From assembly GCF_031954525.1 (NCBI RefSeq), contig NZ_CP134867.1, positions 3,162,001 to 3,226,000 of the forward strand: a DNA stretch of 64,000 bases, in the 5' to 3' direction. Shown in pieces: positions 10,088-22,434 of the stretch (position 1 is the stretch's first letter; each line of letters starts with the position of its first letter). This DNA is from Dyella sp. BiH032 (GTDB lineage: Bacteria > Pseudomonadota > Gammaproteobacteria > Xanthomonadales > Rhodanobacteraceae). Below the pieces are notes generated by a model. It saw only the letters and a list, made by a program, of their open reading frames with translations, searched no databases and was not told where the DNA came from. The position numbers and the translations under genes were made by a program.

Positions 10088-10364
10088 CCTGCAGCCTGCG
10101 CCTTGTCGCCTGCCCCGCATCGAGGCGGCGCAAAGCATAAACGACGAAGCCCGGCACAGGGCCGGGCTTCACCTTCGCTCCCTCTCCCTTGCGGGGAGAG
10201 GGTCGGGGTGAGGGGAACTCACGGAGCGAATGAAGCGGACGCTTTAGAGCACGCCACGCTTCATCGCATTTCTTCCGCAAGCCCCGCCGCCCTCATCTGT
10301 TGCGACCCACGGGATTCCCCGTGGGATCGACATCTTCTCCCCCGGAGGGGAGAAAGTTTCACGA
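10088..10364. repeat. Gene-free spacer with three adjacent hairpins (terminator and REP-like palindromes)
   Basis: This 277-bp gap between acnB and the LysR gene holds several inverted repeats. AAGCCCGGC/GCCGGGCTT (10147-10169) resembles a terminator stem. CCCTCTCCC/GGGAGAGGG (10181-10202) is followed by GTCGGGGTGAGGGG, a typical REP-like sequence. CCCACGGG/CCCGTGGG lies at 10306-10325 and TTCTCCCC/GGGGAGAA at 10335-10354. The last two follow acnB directly and could protect or end its mRNA. No credible ORF was found. Confidence 0.6.
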
Positions 10365-12956
10365 TCAAGCAGTAACAGTGTCCGCCACGTCCTTGAAGTC
10401 GGCGATCTGATCGAAGTTCATGTAGCGATAGATCTTCTCGCCATTGGCATTGATCACGCCGATGTCCGCCATGTACTCCTCCTTGGTCGGGATGCGGCCG
10501 AGGCGCGAGCAGATCGCCGCCAGCTCCGCGGAGCCGAGGTACACGTTAGTGTTCTTGCCCAGGCGGTTCGGGAAGTTGCGGGTGCTGGTCGACATCACCG
10601 TGGCGCCCTCGCGCACCTGCGCCTGGTTGCCCATGCACAGCGAACAGCCCGGCATTTCCATGCGCGCACCCGCCGTGCCGAGTACGCCGTAGTGGCCTTC
10701 CTCGGTCAGCTGCTGCTGGTCCATCTTGGTCGGCGGGGCCACCCACAGGCGGGTCGGGATGTCGCGCTTGCCTTCCAGCAGCTTCGATGCCGCGCGGAAG
10801 TGACCGATATTGGTCATGCAGGAGCCGATGAACACCTCGTCGATCTTGGCGCCGGCCACGTCGGACAGCGACTTCACATCGTCCGGGTCGTTCGGGCAGG
10901 CCACGATCGGCTCGTGCACGTCGGCCAGGTCGATCTCGATCACCGCCGCATATTCGGCGTCCGCATCCGGCTCGAGCAGCTGCGGATTAGCCAGCCACTC
11001 TTCCATCTTCTTGATGCGGCGGCTCAGCGAGCGGGCGTCCTGGTAGCCCTGGGCGATCATGTACTTCAGCAGCGTGATGTTGCTGTTGAGGTATTCGATG
11101 ATCGGCTCCTTGGCCAGGCGCACCGTGCAACCCGCGGCCGAACGCTCGGCCGAGGCGTCGGACAGCTCGAACGCCTGCTCCACCTTGAGGTTCGGCAGAC
11201 CTTCGATTTCCAGGATGCGGCCGGAGAAGATGTTCTTCTTGCCCTGCTTGGCGACCGTGAGCAGACCCTGCTTGATCGCGTACAGCGGGATCGCGTTGAC
11301 CAGGTCACGCAGCGTCACGCCCGGCTGCAGCTCGCCCTTGAAGCGCACCAGCACCGATTCGGGCATGTCCAGCGGCATCACGCCGGTGGCGGCAGCGAAG
11401 GCCACCAGACCGGAGCCGGCCGGGAACGAAATGCCGATCGGGAAGCGGGTATGGCTGTCGCCGCCGGTGCCGACGGTGTCGGGCAGCAGCATGCGGTTGA
11501 GCCAGGAGTGGATCACGCCGTCGCCCGGACGCAGCGAGATGCCGCCGCGGGTGGAGATGAAGGCCGGCAGCTCGTGGTGGGTCTTCACGTCCACCGGCTT
11601 CGGATACGCCGCCGTGTGGCAGAACGACTGCATCACCAGGTCGGCCGAGAAGCCCAGGCAGGCCAGGTCCTTCAGCTCGTCGCGGGTCATCGGGCCGGTG
11701 GTGTCCTGGGAGCCGACCGAGGTCATCTTCGGCTCGCAATAGGTCCCCGGACGCACACCCTCGCCTTCGGCCAGGCCGCAGGCGCGGCCGACCATCTTCT
11801 GCGCCAGCGTATAGCCCTTGCCGGTATCGGCCGGGTTCTGCGGCAGGCGGAACAGCGTCGACGGCGCCAGGCCCAGCGCCTCGCGCGCCTTGGCGGTGAG
11901 GCCGCGGCCGATGATCAGCGGAATGCGGCCGCCGGCGCGCACTTCGTCGAACAGCACGTCGGACTTCACCTGGAACTCGGCGATCACCTGCCCGTTCTTC
12001 AGCGCCTTGCCTTCATAGGGGCGCAACTCGACCACGTCGCCCATCTCCATCTTGGAGACGTCGAGCTCGATCGGCAGCGCGCCAGCGTCTTCCATGGTGT
12101 TGTAGAAGATCGGGGCGATCTTGCCGCCCAGGCACACGCCACCGAAGCGCTTGTTCGGAATGAAGGGGATGTCCTCGCCGGTCCACCACAGCACCGAGTT
12201 GGTGGCGGACTTGCGGCTGGAACCGGTGCCCACCACGTCGCCCACGTAGGCGACCAGGTGGCCCTGCTTGGCCAGGTCCTGGATCTGCTGGATCGGGCCG
12301 CGCTTGCCATCTTCTTCCGGTTGGAACGGCGCGCCTTCGCGCTTGTTCTTCAGCATCGCCAGCGCATGCAGCGGGATGTCCGGGCGCGTGGTGGCGTCGG
12401 GGGCCGGCGACAGGTCGTCGGTGTTGGTCTCGCCCGGCACCTTGAACACGGTGACGGTCAGGCTCTGCGGCACTTCCGGACGGCTGGTGAACCATTCCGC
12501 GTCGGCCCAGCTCTGCAGCACGGACTTGGCGTGGGCGTTGCCCTTGTCGGCCTTGTCCTTGACGTCGTGGAAGGCGTCGAACATCAGCAGGGTCTTCTTC
12601 AGCGCTTCGGCAGCGATGCCGCCGACCTGCGCATCGTCGAGCAGATCGATCAACGGATGGATGTTGTAGCCGCCGAGCATCGTGCCCAGCAGTTCCGTCG
12701 CCTTCTCGCGGCTGATCAGCGGGCACCGCTCCTTGCCGAACGCCACAGCGGCCAGATACGAAGCCTTGACCTTGGCCGCATCGTCCACGCCGGCCGGCAC
12801 GCGGTGGGTGATCAGGTCCACCAGGAAGGCCTCCTCGCCTGCCGGCGGGTTCTTCAGCAGCTCGATCAGGTCGGCGGTCTGCTGGGCCGTCAGCGGCAGC
12901 GGCGGAATCCCGAGGGCGGCGCGCTCGGCGACGTGTTGGCGATAGGCATTGAGCAT
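10365..12956 (-). CDS. acnB: Bifunctional aconitate hydratase 2/2-methylisocitrate dehydratase
   Basis: AcnB is the main vegetative aconitase of the TCA cycle and can also act in the methylcitrate cycle. It has 863 residues, the family length. The N-terminal HEAT-like domain (about 1-160) precedes a swivelling domain and then the catalytic domains. The [4Fe-4S] ligands are in [10 protein letters not shown] and [11 protein letters not shown] near the C-terminus. The ATG at 12956 ([16 protein letters not shown]) matches the family N-terminus; in-frame codons further upstream would only add non-homologous sequence. It diverges from acnA across 383 bp. Confidence 0.98.
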   Translation of the reverse strand: MLNAYRQHVAERAALGIPPLPLTAQQTADLIELLKNPPAGEEAFLVDLITHRVPAGVDDAAKVKASYLAAVAFGKERCPLISREKATELLGTMLGGYNIHPLIDLLDDAQVGGIAAEALKKTLLMFDAFHDVKDKADKGNAHAKSVLQSWADAEWFTSRPEVPQSLTVTVFKVPGETNTDDLSPAPDATTRPDIPLHALAMLKNKREGAPFQPEEDGKRGPIQQIQDLAKQGHLVAYVGDVVGTGSSRKSATNSVLWWTGEDIPFIPNKRFGGVCLGGKIAPIFYNTMEDAGALPIELDVSKMEMGDVVELRPYEGKALKNGQVIAEFQVKSDVLFDEVRAGGRIPLIIGRGLTAKAREALGLAPSTLFRLPQNPADTGKGYTLAQKMVGRACGLAEGEGVRPGTYCEPKMTSVGSQDTTGPMTRDELKDLACLGFSADLVMQSFCHTAAYPKPVDVKTHHELPAFISTRGGISLRPGDGVIHSWLNRMLLPDTVGTGGDSHTRFPIGISFPAGSGLVAFAAATGVMPLDMPESVLVRFKGELQPGVTLRDLVNAIPLYAIKQGLLTVAKQGKKNIFSGRILEIEGLPNLKVEQAFELSDASAERSAAGCTVRLAKEPIIEYLNSNITLLKYMIAQGYQDARSLSRRIKKMEEWLANPQLLEPDADAEYAAVIEIDLADVHEPIVACPNDPDDVKSLSDVAGAKIDEVFIGSCMTNIGHFRAASKLLEGKRDIPTRLWVAPPTKMDQQQLTEEGHYGVLGTAGARMEMPGCSLCMGNQAQVREGATVMSTSTRNFPNRLGKNTNVYLGSAELAAICSRLGRIPTKEEYMADIGVINANGEKIYRYMNFDQIADFKDVADTVTA

Positions 12957-13339
12957 GTGGTTCTCGTCCGTTGAATGGCGGAAGGCGGGTCCGGCGCGCG
13001 TGGACGCGGCGGCCTCTGAAGAACGATGCCCTTGTGCGGCGAGGGAGCGCAAAGCCAGTCCCCACGCCGTTTCCGGGTGTCATTTCAGCCGCTCATTTTG
13101 CCAGCCGCACGCCATGCGCCGCAACGCAAGACGTTGTTTCCGGGAGCGTTCGATATCTTGCAATGACGATGGGGCGAATTAGCCCAATGGGTAACTTGCG
13201 CATAGCGCCTTTTGCCTCAAACTCCCCCGAATCGATGGAACGGGATGCGCCGCCTCTGCGCCTTCCGCTCACGTCCGCTGCTCTAGGATCCCCCGGCCAC
13301 GCACCCGTGCGCCGCAGACTCAAGCAACAGGAGCTACCC
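12957..13339. promoter_or_regulatory. Divergent control region between acnB and acnA
   Basis: A 383-bp spacer must carry the promoters of both aconitase genes. I see no supported ORF and no strong hairpin. TTGCAA (13157) occurs but without a good -10 at 17 bp. AGGAG lies just before acnA. Confidence 0.4.
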
Positions 13340-16090
<2,751 letters not shown>

Positions 16091-16110
16091 GCACGCCCCC
16101 GCCTTCGACG

Positions 16111-16136
16111 AAGACGCCGCCCGAGGGCGGCGTCTT
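16111..16136. terminator. Intrinsic terminator after acnA
   Basis: AAGACGCCGCCC/GGGCGGCGTCTT forms a 12-bp stem with a 2-nt gap followed by TTTC. It lies between convergent acnA and the lipoprotein gene and can serve both. Confidence 0.75.
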
Positions 16137-16159
16137 TCGTTGCGGCGCCTCCGTCGTCG

Positions 16160-16594
16160 CTACAGCTGGTGTTTCCAGCGCGCGGTATAGCAGTGCCATT
16201 CGCGCCCTTCCCTGCGCCAGCCGGTCTCCACTTCGAAGACGCCGAGCTCTGCGGGAAAGAGCTTGCCTCCGCTGCCGAGCGTGATCGTGAACGTCGCCAC
16301 GTAGCGGTCGCCGCGCGGCTCCACCGTGATGGGCCCCATGACCGCGCGCACGCTCTCGCCGCGGAACCGGGCCAGGCGCAGCAGATTGCCCAGGTCCTTG
16401 CGGCTCATCGTGCCGTCGTTGCCGTCGAAATCCTCGCTCAGCACGTCGGTCAGCCGACCCGCATCCGTTTCGGTGGCCGCGAGGCGCGCCGATTCGATGG
16501 CCTGGCGGATGCGCACCTCGTCGGGCGCGCGATGACAACCGGCAAGACCGGCTGCCAGCACGATGGAAAACAGCGCAGAAAAAACCTTCCGCAT
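16160..16594 (-). CDS. Small lipoprotein with an NTF2-like fold (predicted)
   Basis: The 144-residue product begins [22 protein letters not shown], a lipoprotein signal with lipobox LAGC, so the mature protein should be lipid-anchored. The rest ([19 protein letters not shown], then [15 protein letters not shown] at the end) has the helix-helix-sheet pattern of NTF2/SnoaL-like domains. No catalytic residues can be named. The ATG at 16594 is chosen because the signal peptide starts there. It is divergent from fadD and convergent with acnA; there is no operon partner. Confidence 0.75.
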   Translation of the reverse strand: MRKVFSALFSIVLAAGLAGCHRAPDEVRIRQAIESARLAATETDAGRLTDVLSEDFDGNDGTMSRKDLGNLLRLARFRGESVRAVMGPITVEPRGDRYVATFTITLGSGGKLFPAELGVFEVETGWRREGREWHCYTARWKHQL

Positions 16595-16731
16595 CACTCT
16601 GGATGTCCCCGAAATCCCGCTGCGGCGCGGCTTGCCGCTGTACGCGGGCGTATGCTCCAATGCCGCGTCACCATGATGCCCTACGCGCGCGCCGGCGGCG
16701 AAGGCATCCGATACAGGAGCAGGGAACAAAC

Positions 16732-18420
16732 ATGAGCAACGAGCGTCCGTGGCTGGCCCATTACCCGGAAGGCGTACCCGCACAGATCGACCTCAATGCC
16801 TACGCCTCCGTCGCCGCGGTGCTGGACGAAGCGTTCTCGAAGTTCCGCGACCGCCCCGCGTTCCACAGCTTCGGCAAGGAGCTGAGCTATGGCCAGATCG
16901 ATGAGATGAGCCGTCAGTTCGCCGGCTATCTCACCGGTGTGCTCAAGCTAGTCAAGGGCGACCGCGTCGCCATCATGATGCCGAACGTGCTGCAGTATCC
17001 GATCGCGCTGTTCGGCGCGCTGCGCGCCGGCCTGGTGGTGGTCAACACCAATCCCATGTACACGGCGCGCGAACTCAAGCACCAGCTCGAGGACTCCGGG
17101 GCCAAGGCCATCGTGGTGCTGGACAACTTCGCCGCCACGCTGCAGCAGGTCGTGGCCGAGACGGAAGTGAAGCACGTCGTCACCACCGGCATCGGCGACC
17201 TGCTGGGGCTCAAGGGCGCGGTGATCAACTTCGTGCTCAAGCACGTCAAGAAGATGGTGCCGCCGTACCACCTTCCGCAGGCCGTGCGCTTCCGCGACGC
17301 GCTGGCGCAGGGCGCCGCGCATCCGGTGCCGCAGGTCGCGCTCACTCATGACGACCTCGCCTTCCTCCAATACACCGGCGGCACCACCGGCGTGGCCAAG
17401 GGCGCGATGCTCTCCCACGGCAACATGGTGGCGAACATGCTGCAGGCCGGCGCCTGGATCGGCGGCAACGCCAAGCCGGGCGAAGAGGTGATCATCACGG
17501 CGCTGCCGCTGTACCACATCTTCTCCCTGACCGCGAACGGCCTGGTGTTCATGCGGCTGGGCGGGCTGAACTGGCTGATCACCAATCCGCGCGACATGCC
17601 CGGCTTCGTGAAGGAACTCAAGAAATCCCGCTTCACCGCCCTCACCGGCGTCAACACGCTGTTCAACGGGCTGCTCAATACACCCGGTTTTTCCGAGGTG
17701 GATTTCTCCCGCCTGCACCTGACCCTGGGCGGCGGCATGGCCGTGCAGCGCGCCGTGGCGGAACGCTGGAAGAAGGTAACCGGCGTGACGCTGGCCGAGG
17801 CCTACGGCCTGACGGAAACCTCGCCCGCGGCGTGCATCAACCCGCTGGACCTGAAGGACTACAACAGCTCCATTGGCTTGCCCATTCCCTCCACCGACGT
17901 GGCCATCTGGTCCGAGGAAGGCAAGCCGCTGTCGGTCGGCGAAGTGGGCGAACTGATGGTGAAAGGCCCGCAGGTGATGAAGGGCTACTGGAACCGCCCG
18001 GACGAGACTGCCAAGGTACTTGGCGACGACGGCTGGCTGCATACCGGCGACATCGCGCGGATGGACGAGAATGGCTACTTCTATATCGTCGACCGCAAGA
18101 AAGACATGATCCTGGTGTCCGGCTTCAACGTGTATCCGAACGAAGTCGAGGACATCGTGATGACCCACCCGGGTGTCGCGGAAGTCGCCGCGGTGGGCGT
18201 GCCGGACGAGCATTCGGGCGAGGTGGTGAAGCTGTTCGTGGTCCGCAAGGACCCGAACCTCACGGTGGAGACGCTCAAGGAGTTCTGCCGCGAGAACCTC
18301 ACGGGCTACAAGCGTCCCAAGATCATCGAGTTCCGCGATTCGCTGCCCAAGAGCAACGTGGGCAAGATCCTCCGCCGCGAACTGCGCGAAGAGAAGAAGC
18401 CGGCCGCCTCGGCGGCCTGA
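16732..18420 (+). CDS. fadD: Long-chain fatty acid--CoA ligase
   Basis: FadD activates fatty acids to acyl-CoA at the inner membrane for beta-oxidation or reuse. It has 562 residues, as in E. coli FadD. AMP-binding motifs are complete: [16 protein letters not shown] (A3), [10 protein letters not shown] (A5), [16 protein letters not shown] (A7) and [20 protein letters not shown] (A8 and FACS signature); Lys of [14 protein letters not shown] is the C-terminal catalytic lysine. ATG at 16732 follows an AGGAGCAGGGAACAAAC stretch. It stands alone, with no other fad genes in the window. Confidence 0.95.
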   Translation: MSNERPWLAHYPEGVPAQIDLNAYASVAAVLDEAFSKFRDRPAFHSFGKELSYGQIDEMSRQFAGYLTGVLKLVKGDRVAIMMPNVLQYPIALFGALRAGLVVVNTNPMYTARELKHQLEDSGAKAIVVLDNFAATLQQVVAETEVKHVVTTGIGDLLGLKGAVINFVLKHVKKMVPPYHLPQAVRFRDALAQGAAHPVPQVALTHDDLAFLQYTGGTTGVAKGAMLSHGNMVANMLQAGAWIGGNAKPGEEVIITALPLYHIFSLTANGLVFMRLGGLNWLITNPRDMPGFVKELKKSRFTALTGVNTLFNGLLNTPGFSEVDFSRLHLTLGGGMAVQRAVAERWKKVTGVTLAEAYGLTETSPAACINPLDLKDYNSSIGLPIPSTDVAIWSEEGKPLSVGEVGELMVKGPQVMKGYWNRPDETAKVLGDDGWLHTGDIARMDENGYFYIVDRKKDMILVSGFNVYPNEVEDIVMTHPGVAEVAAVGVPDEHSGEVVKLFVVRKDPNLTVETLKEFCRENLTGYKRPKIIEFRDSLPKSNVGKILRRELREEKKPAASAA

Positions 18421-18483
18421 GGCCTCGACGAAAGGCCACGCTGCACGGCGCGTGCCTCAGCTCTGTAAAGACGCGACGACTGC

Positions 18484-18852
18484 TCAGTCGTCGTGCCATG
18501 TCTCCAGGATATCGGCGTAGCCGCCCAGCAGGTTCCACAGCGGGACCTGCTTGTCCTCCGGAATGCGCGTGTAGGCGAAGCCGACATGGCGATCGGAAAT
18601 CCGCGCTACCTGGGCTTCCAGATGGATATGCAGGTCGTGGCCGAAGATCATGTCCAGCATCCAGCTCTGCCCCACTTCGCCCTGCCATCCCAGCGGCCGG
18701 CGCAGCAGCGCGCCCGTCGCCGAGATGTCCACCAGCTCCGTCGGCTGCGACTGGCTGCCGCGGCTCATCAGTACGGTCGTCTCGATGCGCATGCGCGCCG
18801 GGCGCAATTGCTCCGGACTACCGTTGTGGTGCTTGCCGCCGGCTTTGGTCAT
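18484..18852 (-). CDS. PilZ domain protein
   Basis: A 122-residue protein that is little more than one PilZ domain. The RPARMR basic motif (about residue 20) and DISATGALLRRP (D-x-S-x-x-G, about 43) are the c-di-GMP contacts of the family, so binding is likely. The ATG at 18852 has GGAGGGAA 8 nt upstream; that ribosome site overlaps a further upstream ATG, which I therefore reject. It ends opposite fadD and sits 78 bp downstream of dinB on the same strand. The output partner cannot be told from context. Confidence 0.85.
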   Translation of the reverse strand: MTKAGGKHHNGSPEQLRPARMRIETTVLMSRGSQSQPTELVDISATGALLRRPLGWQGEVGQSWMLDMIFGHDLHIHLEAQVARISDRHVGFAYTRIPEDKQVPLWNLLGGYADILETWHDD

Positions 18853-18930
18853 GCACTTCCCTCCCATCCCACTGCTGCGCAGTGTCCACCCAACTTATCC
18901 GCGACCGGCGAAAAGCGGTCGTGAACGGGT

Positions 18931-20106
18931 CTATCCTCGCCCTCGCGTGCGCAAACTCCCCGCGCGCACCAGGCTGCCCGTGCCGAAGCGCAGATTGATC
19001 CGGTCCTGCACCTGGTCCGTCGCCGCCGCCATGGGCGCCGAGGCGAACATATCCTCCTGCGGACGCCGGTCGAAACCCGACAGGCTCACGCCGAGCAGGC
19101 GCAGGCGCGGGGTGGGCTGCGTCTGCCACCACACGTTAAGCAAGCGTCGTGCCACGTCATAGATGTCCGCCGCCGACGCACTCGGCGCGCCCAACCTGGC
19201 CTGGCGCGTGTGCGTGACGAAAGGCGGCTCGCGCAGCTTCACCGTAACCGTGTGGCCGGCCAGGCCGCGGGCACGGGCGCGCTCGGCCACACGCTCGCAT
19301 TGGCGCAACAGCCAGGCTTCGGCCATGTCCAGGCGCACCACGTCTTCATCGAAGGTGTGCTCGGCGCCGATCGACTGCTCCGCCCGGACCGGCTCGACTG
19401 CACGCTCGTCCTCGCCGCGCGCCAGCGCCTGCAGCAAGGTGGCCTGACGCCCCAGCGCCCGGGTCAGACGCGCCGGGTCACATGCTGCCAATTCACCGAT
19501 GGTGCGGATGCCCAGGCGGTGAAGCGCCTGTTCGGTCACCTTCCCTACGGTCCACAGTCGTCCGATCGGCAGTGGAGATAGCCGCGCCGGCGCCTCGTCC
19601 GCCCGGATGCGCAGCAAGCCGTCGGGCTTGGAGAGTTCGCTGGCCAGCTTGGCCAGCCATTTGTTGGGTCCGATGCCGACCGAGGCGGTCAGGCCGGTAC
19701 GGTCGCGGATGTCCTGCTTGATGCCCCGGCCGATCGCTTCCACCCCACCCAGCAGGCGCAGGCTGGCGGTCACGTCCAGGAAGGCCTCGTCGAGGGACAA
19801 GCCCTCGATCTGGGGCGTGATGCCCTCGAAAACGGCGAAGACCTCCGCGGATACCTCCTCATAGCGGTCCGCCCGCGGGCTCAGGTAGACGCCATCGGGA
19901 CACAGGCGCCGCGCCTGGGCGGTGGGCATGGCCGACCGGACGCCGTAGCGCCTTGCCTCATAGCTGCAGGTAGAAACCACCCCGCGCCGCCCCAGCCCGG
20001 CGACGATGACGGGAAGGCCCCGCAACTCCGGACGGTCGAGCTGCTCCACCGACGCATAGAACGCGTCCATGTCGACGTGGATGATCGAGCGCTCGGCGGT
20101 TGGCAT
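18931..20106 (-). CDS. dinB: DNA polymerase IV (Y-family translesion polymerase)
   Basis: Pol IV copies past damaged bases. The product has 391 residues, somewhat longer than the usual 350-360. The palm begins IIHVDMDAFYASVEQ, with the first metal Asp at about residue 12; SLDEAFLDVT carries the other two acidic residues; GIGPNKWLAKLAS and GRLWTVGKVTEQALHRLGI form the thumb helices. A QEDMF segment near residue 360 resembles the beta-clamp binding motif. The start at 20106 is preferred; ATG at 20115 is possible. No LexA box was recognised upstream, so SOS control is not claimed. Confidence 0.95.
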   Translation of the reverse strand: MPTAERSIIHVDMDAFYASVEQLDRPELRGLPVIVAGLGRRGVVSTCSYEARRYGVRSAMPTAQARRLCPDGVYLSPRADRYEEVSAEVFAVFEGITPQIEGLSLDEAFLDVTASLRLLGGVEAIGRGIKQDIRDRTGLTASVGIGPNKWLAKLASELSKPDGLLRIRADEAPARLSPLPIGRLWTVGKVTEQALHRLGIRTIGELAACDPARLTRALGRQATLLQALARGEDERAVEPVRAEQSIGAEHTFDEDVVRLDMAEAWLLRQCERVAERARARGLAGHTVTVKLREPPFVTHTRQARLGAPSASAADIYDVARRLLNVWWQTQPTPRLRLLGVSLSGFDRRPQEDMFASAPMAAATDQVQDRINLRFGTGSLVRAGSLRTRGRG

Positions 20107-20595
20107 GCGCGGCATTCTGCCGATGCGCCATGGCGCTTGGTAGCCGGCCATGCGCAAGCGGCACACTGGACTTGGCCGGATGCAACCGCTAACCTTGATC
20201 GCACGTGGGTCAAAGGGTGCGCCTGCCGATCGAGCCAGCGGCGACCGGAGCACCCGCCCGATGCACTCAGCAGACCTCTTGTTCAGTCCGTGACGCAGTC
20301 CATCGCGCGTCCCGGTTCGCCTTTGCTGCGGATCGTCTCCCGGCGCAGGCATGCAGAGGTCGCTCACGGCCAGCCTGATCGATGCCGCCGCCGGTGCGGT
20401 CTCGTCATGCAATCGCCGCGACGGGCGCCATCGCGCCACGGCTGATGATCGAGCCAAGGGAAATTCACGGGTGTCCGCCGGATGGCCGCCACCCAAGCGG
20501 GGGACATTCCTCGAGCGAATGCCGGTGGAATCTATCGGTTCCGAACGTGTTGAACGCACTGCAAGCCGTCTCAGGCGGCCCAACGACATGCATTG
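20107..20595. other. 489-bp spacer with no supported gene upstream of scpA and dinB
   Basis: The spacer is divergent between dinB and scpA and must contain both promoters. Short ORFs occur on both strands, but they lack a ribosome site and have no recognisable protein character. I see no tRNA, strong hairpin or repeat here. The length is unusual for this compact region. Confidence 0.4.
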
Positions 20596-21501
20596 ATGAG
20601 TACTGAGCCAGTCGAGCCTCAGCAGCCGGTCGCAGCGCCGCAGGACGCTTTCGCGTCCGTTCCGCAACAGCAGGAAATGCCGCTTGCCATCGTGCGCGGC
20701 GAGCCCGTGCTGCAGATGCCGCAGGACCTCTACATCCCGCCGGATGCGCTGGAAGTCATCCTCGAGGCGTTCGAGGGGCCGCTGGATCTGCTGCTCTACC
20801 TGATCCGCCGGCAGAACATCGACATCCTGGACATTCCGATTGCCGAGATCACCCGGCAGTACATGGAATACATCGACATGATGCGGGACATGCGGCTGGA
20901 ACTGGCCGCCGAGTACCTGCTGATGGCCGCGATCCTGGCCGAGATCAAGTCGCGGCTGCTGCTGCCGCGGCCGCCGGCGGAAGAAGGCGTCGAGGAGGAC
21001 CCCCGCGCCGAGCTGATACGCCGGCTGCAGGAGTACGAGCGCTTCAAGAAGGCCGCGGAAGACATCGACACCCTGCCCCGCGTGGAGCGCGACACGGTGG
21101 TGGTCCATGCGGACAGCGGCGAGCGCACGGTGGTGAAGCTGCCGCCGCCGCTGGACCTGAAGGAAATGCTGCTGGCGCTCAAGGACGTGCTGCGCCGCGC
21201 CGAACTGTTCGGGCACCACGCCATCAAGCGCGAGGCGCTCAGCGTGCGCCAGCGCATGGGCGAACTGCTCAGCAAGCTCAACGACACCAGCTTCCATCGC
21301 TTCGAGACGTTGTTCGACGTCAACGAAGGCCGGCTCGGCGTGGTGGTCACCTTCCTGGCCATGCTGGAACTGGCCAAGGAAATGCTGGTGGAAATCGTGC
21401 AAGAGGAGCCGCTGGCTCCGATCTACGTGAAAGCTAAGGTCATCCAGGCCGAGGAATCCGTCGAAGCCGATGCGCCCGAACGCGCCTCGGCCGCCGACTG
21501 A
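20596..21501 (+). CDS. scpA: Segregation and condensation protein A
   Basis: ScpA is the kleisin that bridges the SMC ATPase heads together with ScpB. It has 301 residues with a disordered, Gln/Pro-rich N-terminus (1-45), then the N-terminal kleisin helices (LEAFEGPLDLLLYLIRRQN, IPIAEITRQYMEYID, AAEYLLMAAILAEIKSRLLL) and a C-terminal winged helix (VTFLAMLELAKEMLVEIVQ). ATG at 20596 follows a TTG one codon before. scpB follows 36 bp downstream, giving the classic scpA-scpB-rluB operon. No smc gene is in the window. Confidence 0.95.
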   Translation: MSTEPVEPQQPVAAPQDAFASVPQQQEMPLAIVRGEPVLQMPQDLYIPPDALEVILEAFEGPLDLLLYLIRRQNIDILDIPIAEITRQYMEYIDMMRDMRLELAAEYLLMAAILAEIKSRLLLPRPPAEEGVEEDPRAELIRRLQEYERFKKAAEDIDTLPRVERDTVVVHADSGERTVVKLPPPLDLKEMLLALKDVLRRAELFGHHAIKREALSVRQRMGELLSKLNDTSFHRFETLFDVNEGRLGVVVTFLAMLELAKEMLVEIVQEEPLAPIYVKAKVIQAEESVEADAPERASAAD

Positions 21502-21537
21502 GGCCGGCTCCCGACAGCATCCGCATCCGACAAGGCC

Positions 21538-22434
21538 ATGCAGATCGAGCAACTGAAAAACATCATCGAAGCGGCGCTGCTCGCCGCCACCCAGCCGCTC
21601 ACCGTACAGCAACTGGGCGACCTCTTCGGCGAAGAGGACGAGATCGACCGCGAGCAGATCGCGCGTGCGCTGGAAGTCCTGGCCGAGGATTGCGCCGGGC
21701 GCGGCGTCGAGCTGCGCGAGGTGGCTTCGGGCTTCCGCTACCAGGTGCGCCAGGAGGTCCATCCGTGGATCTCGCGCATGTGGACCGAGAAACCCAGCCG
21801 CTATTCGCGCGCCCTGCTGGAGACCCTCGCGCTGATCGCCTATCGCCAGCCGATCACGCGCCCGGAAATCGAGCAGATCCGCGGCGTGGTGGTGTCCTCC
21901 AACATCATCAAGACGCTGGAGGAGCGCGAGTGGATCCGCGTAGTCGGCTACCGCGACGTCCCCGGCAAGCCCGCGCTGTTCGGCACCACGCGCGCGTTCC
22001 TCGACTACTTCAACCTCAAGTCGCTGGACGAGCTGCCGCCATTGTCGGAAATCCGCGACATGGAAGACCCGCAATTGCGCTTCGCCGAAGAGCCCCTCCC
22101 CGTCCGCGTCGCGCGCGACCTGCCGATCGATCCGGATGCGGAGGCCGAGCAAGCCGGCGAACAGCCGGCCGAGACGGCCGCTGCGGAAAACCAGGGCGGC
22201 CACGTCGAGGGCGATGCGGAGTTCCACGTGGCCGGCGAGCATCCGGAACAGGAAACCGCCGTCGCCGAACCGCCCCATGAACACGACGACGTCGCCGCGA
22301 TCGAAGCGGCGCCGTCCCCCGCCGGCGAGGAAGCCCCCGCCGAACCTTCCACCGTCACTGCCGCCGAGGCAGAGAACCCAGCGGACGCCGACCACGGCGC
22401 CGCCACGAAAGATACCGAGGAGTACCGCGCATGA
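21538..22434 (+). CDS. scpB: Segregation and condensation protein B with a long acidic tail
   Basis: ScpB dimers bind ScpA in the SMC complex. Residues 1-180 hold the two winged helices: IEAALLAATQPLTVQQLGDLF, then ALLETLALIAYRQPITRPEIEQ and a GTTRAFLDYF end. The remaining about 115 residues are Glu/Ala/Pro-rich and low in complexity, longer than in model ScpB proteins (about 200 residues in Bacillus). Long tails are common in this order and are probably disordered. The stop overlaps the rluB start by ATGA, implying translational coupling. Confidence 0.94.
   Translation: MQIEQLKNIIEAALLAATQPLTVQQLGDLFGEEDEIDREQIARALEVLAEDCAGRGVELREVASGFRYQVRQEVHPWISRMWTEKPSRYSRALLETLALIAYRQPITRPEIEQIRGVVVSSNIIKTLEEREWIRVVGYRDVPGKPALFGTTRAFLDYFNLKSLDELPPLSEIRDMEDPQLRFAEEPLPVRVARDLPIDPDAEAEQAGEQPAETAAAENQGGHVEGDAEFHVAGEHPEQETAVAEPPHEHDDVAAIEAAPSPAGEEAPAEPSTVTAAEAENPADADHGAATKDTEEYRA

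Noticed and set aside
20351..20596. 81-codon plus ORF before scpA
   Set aside because: No ribosome site, Arg/Ser/Ala-rich random composition, and it runs into the scpA start.
20116..22395. Upstream extension of the dinB frame (total 1154 codons on minus)
   Set aside because: It runs antisense through scpA and scpB; DinB homology begins at 20106.
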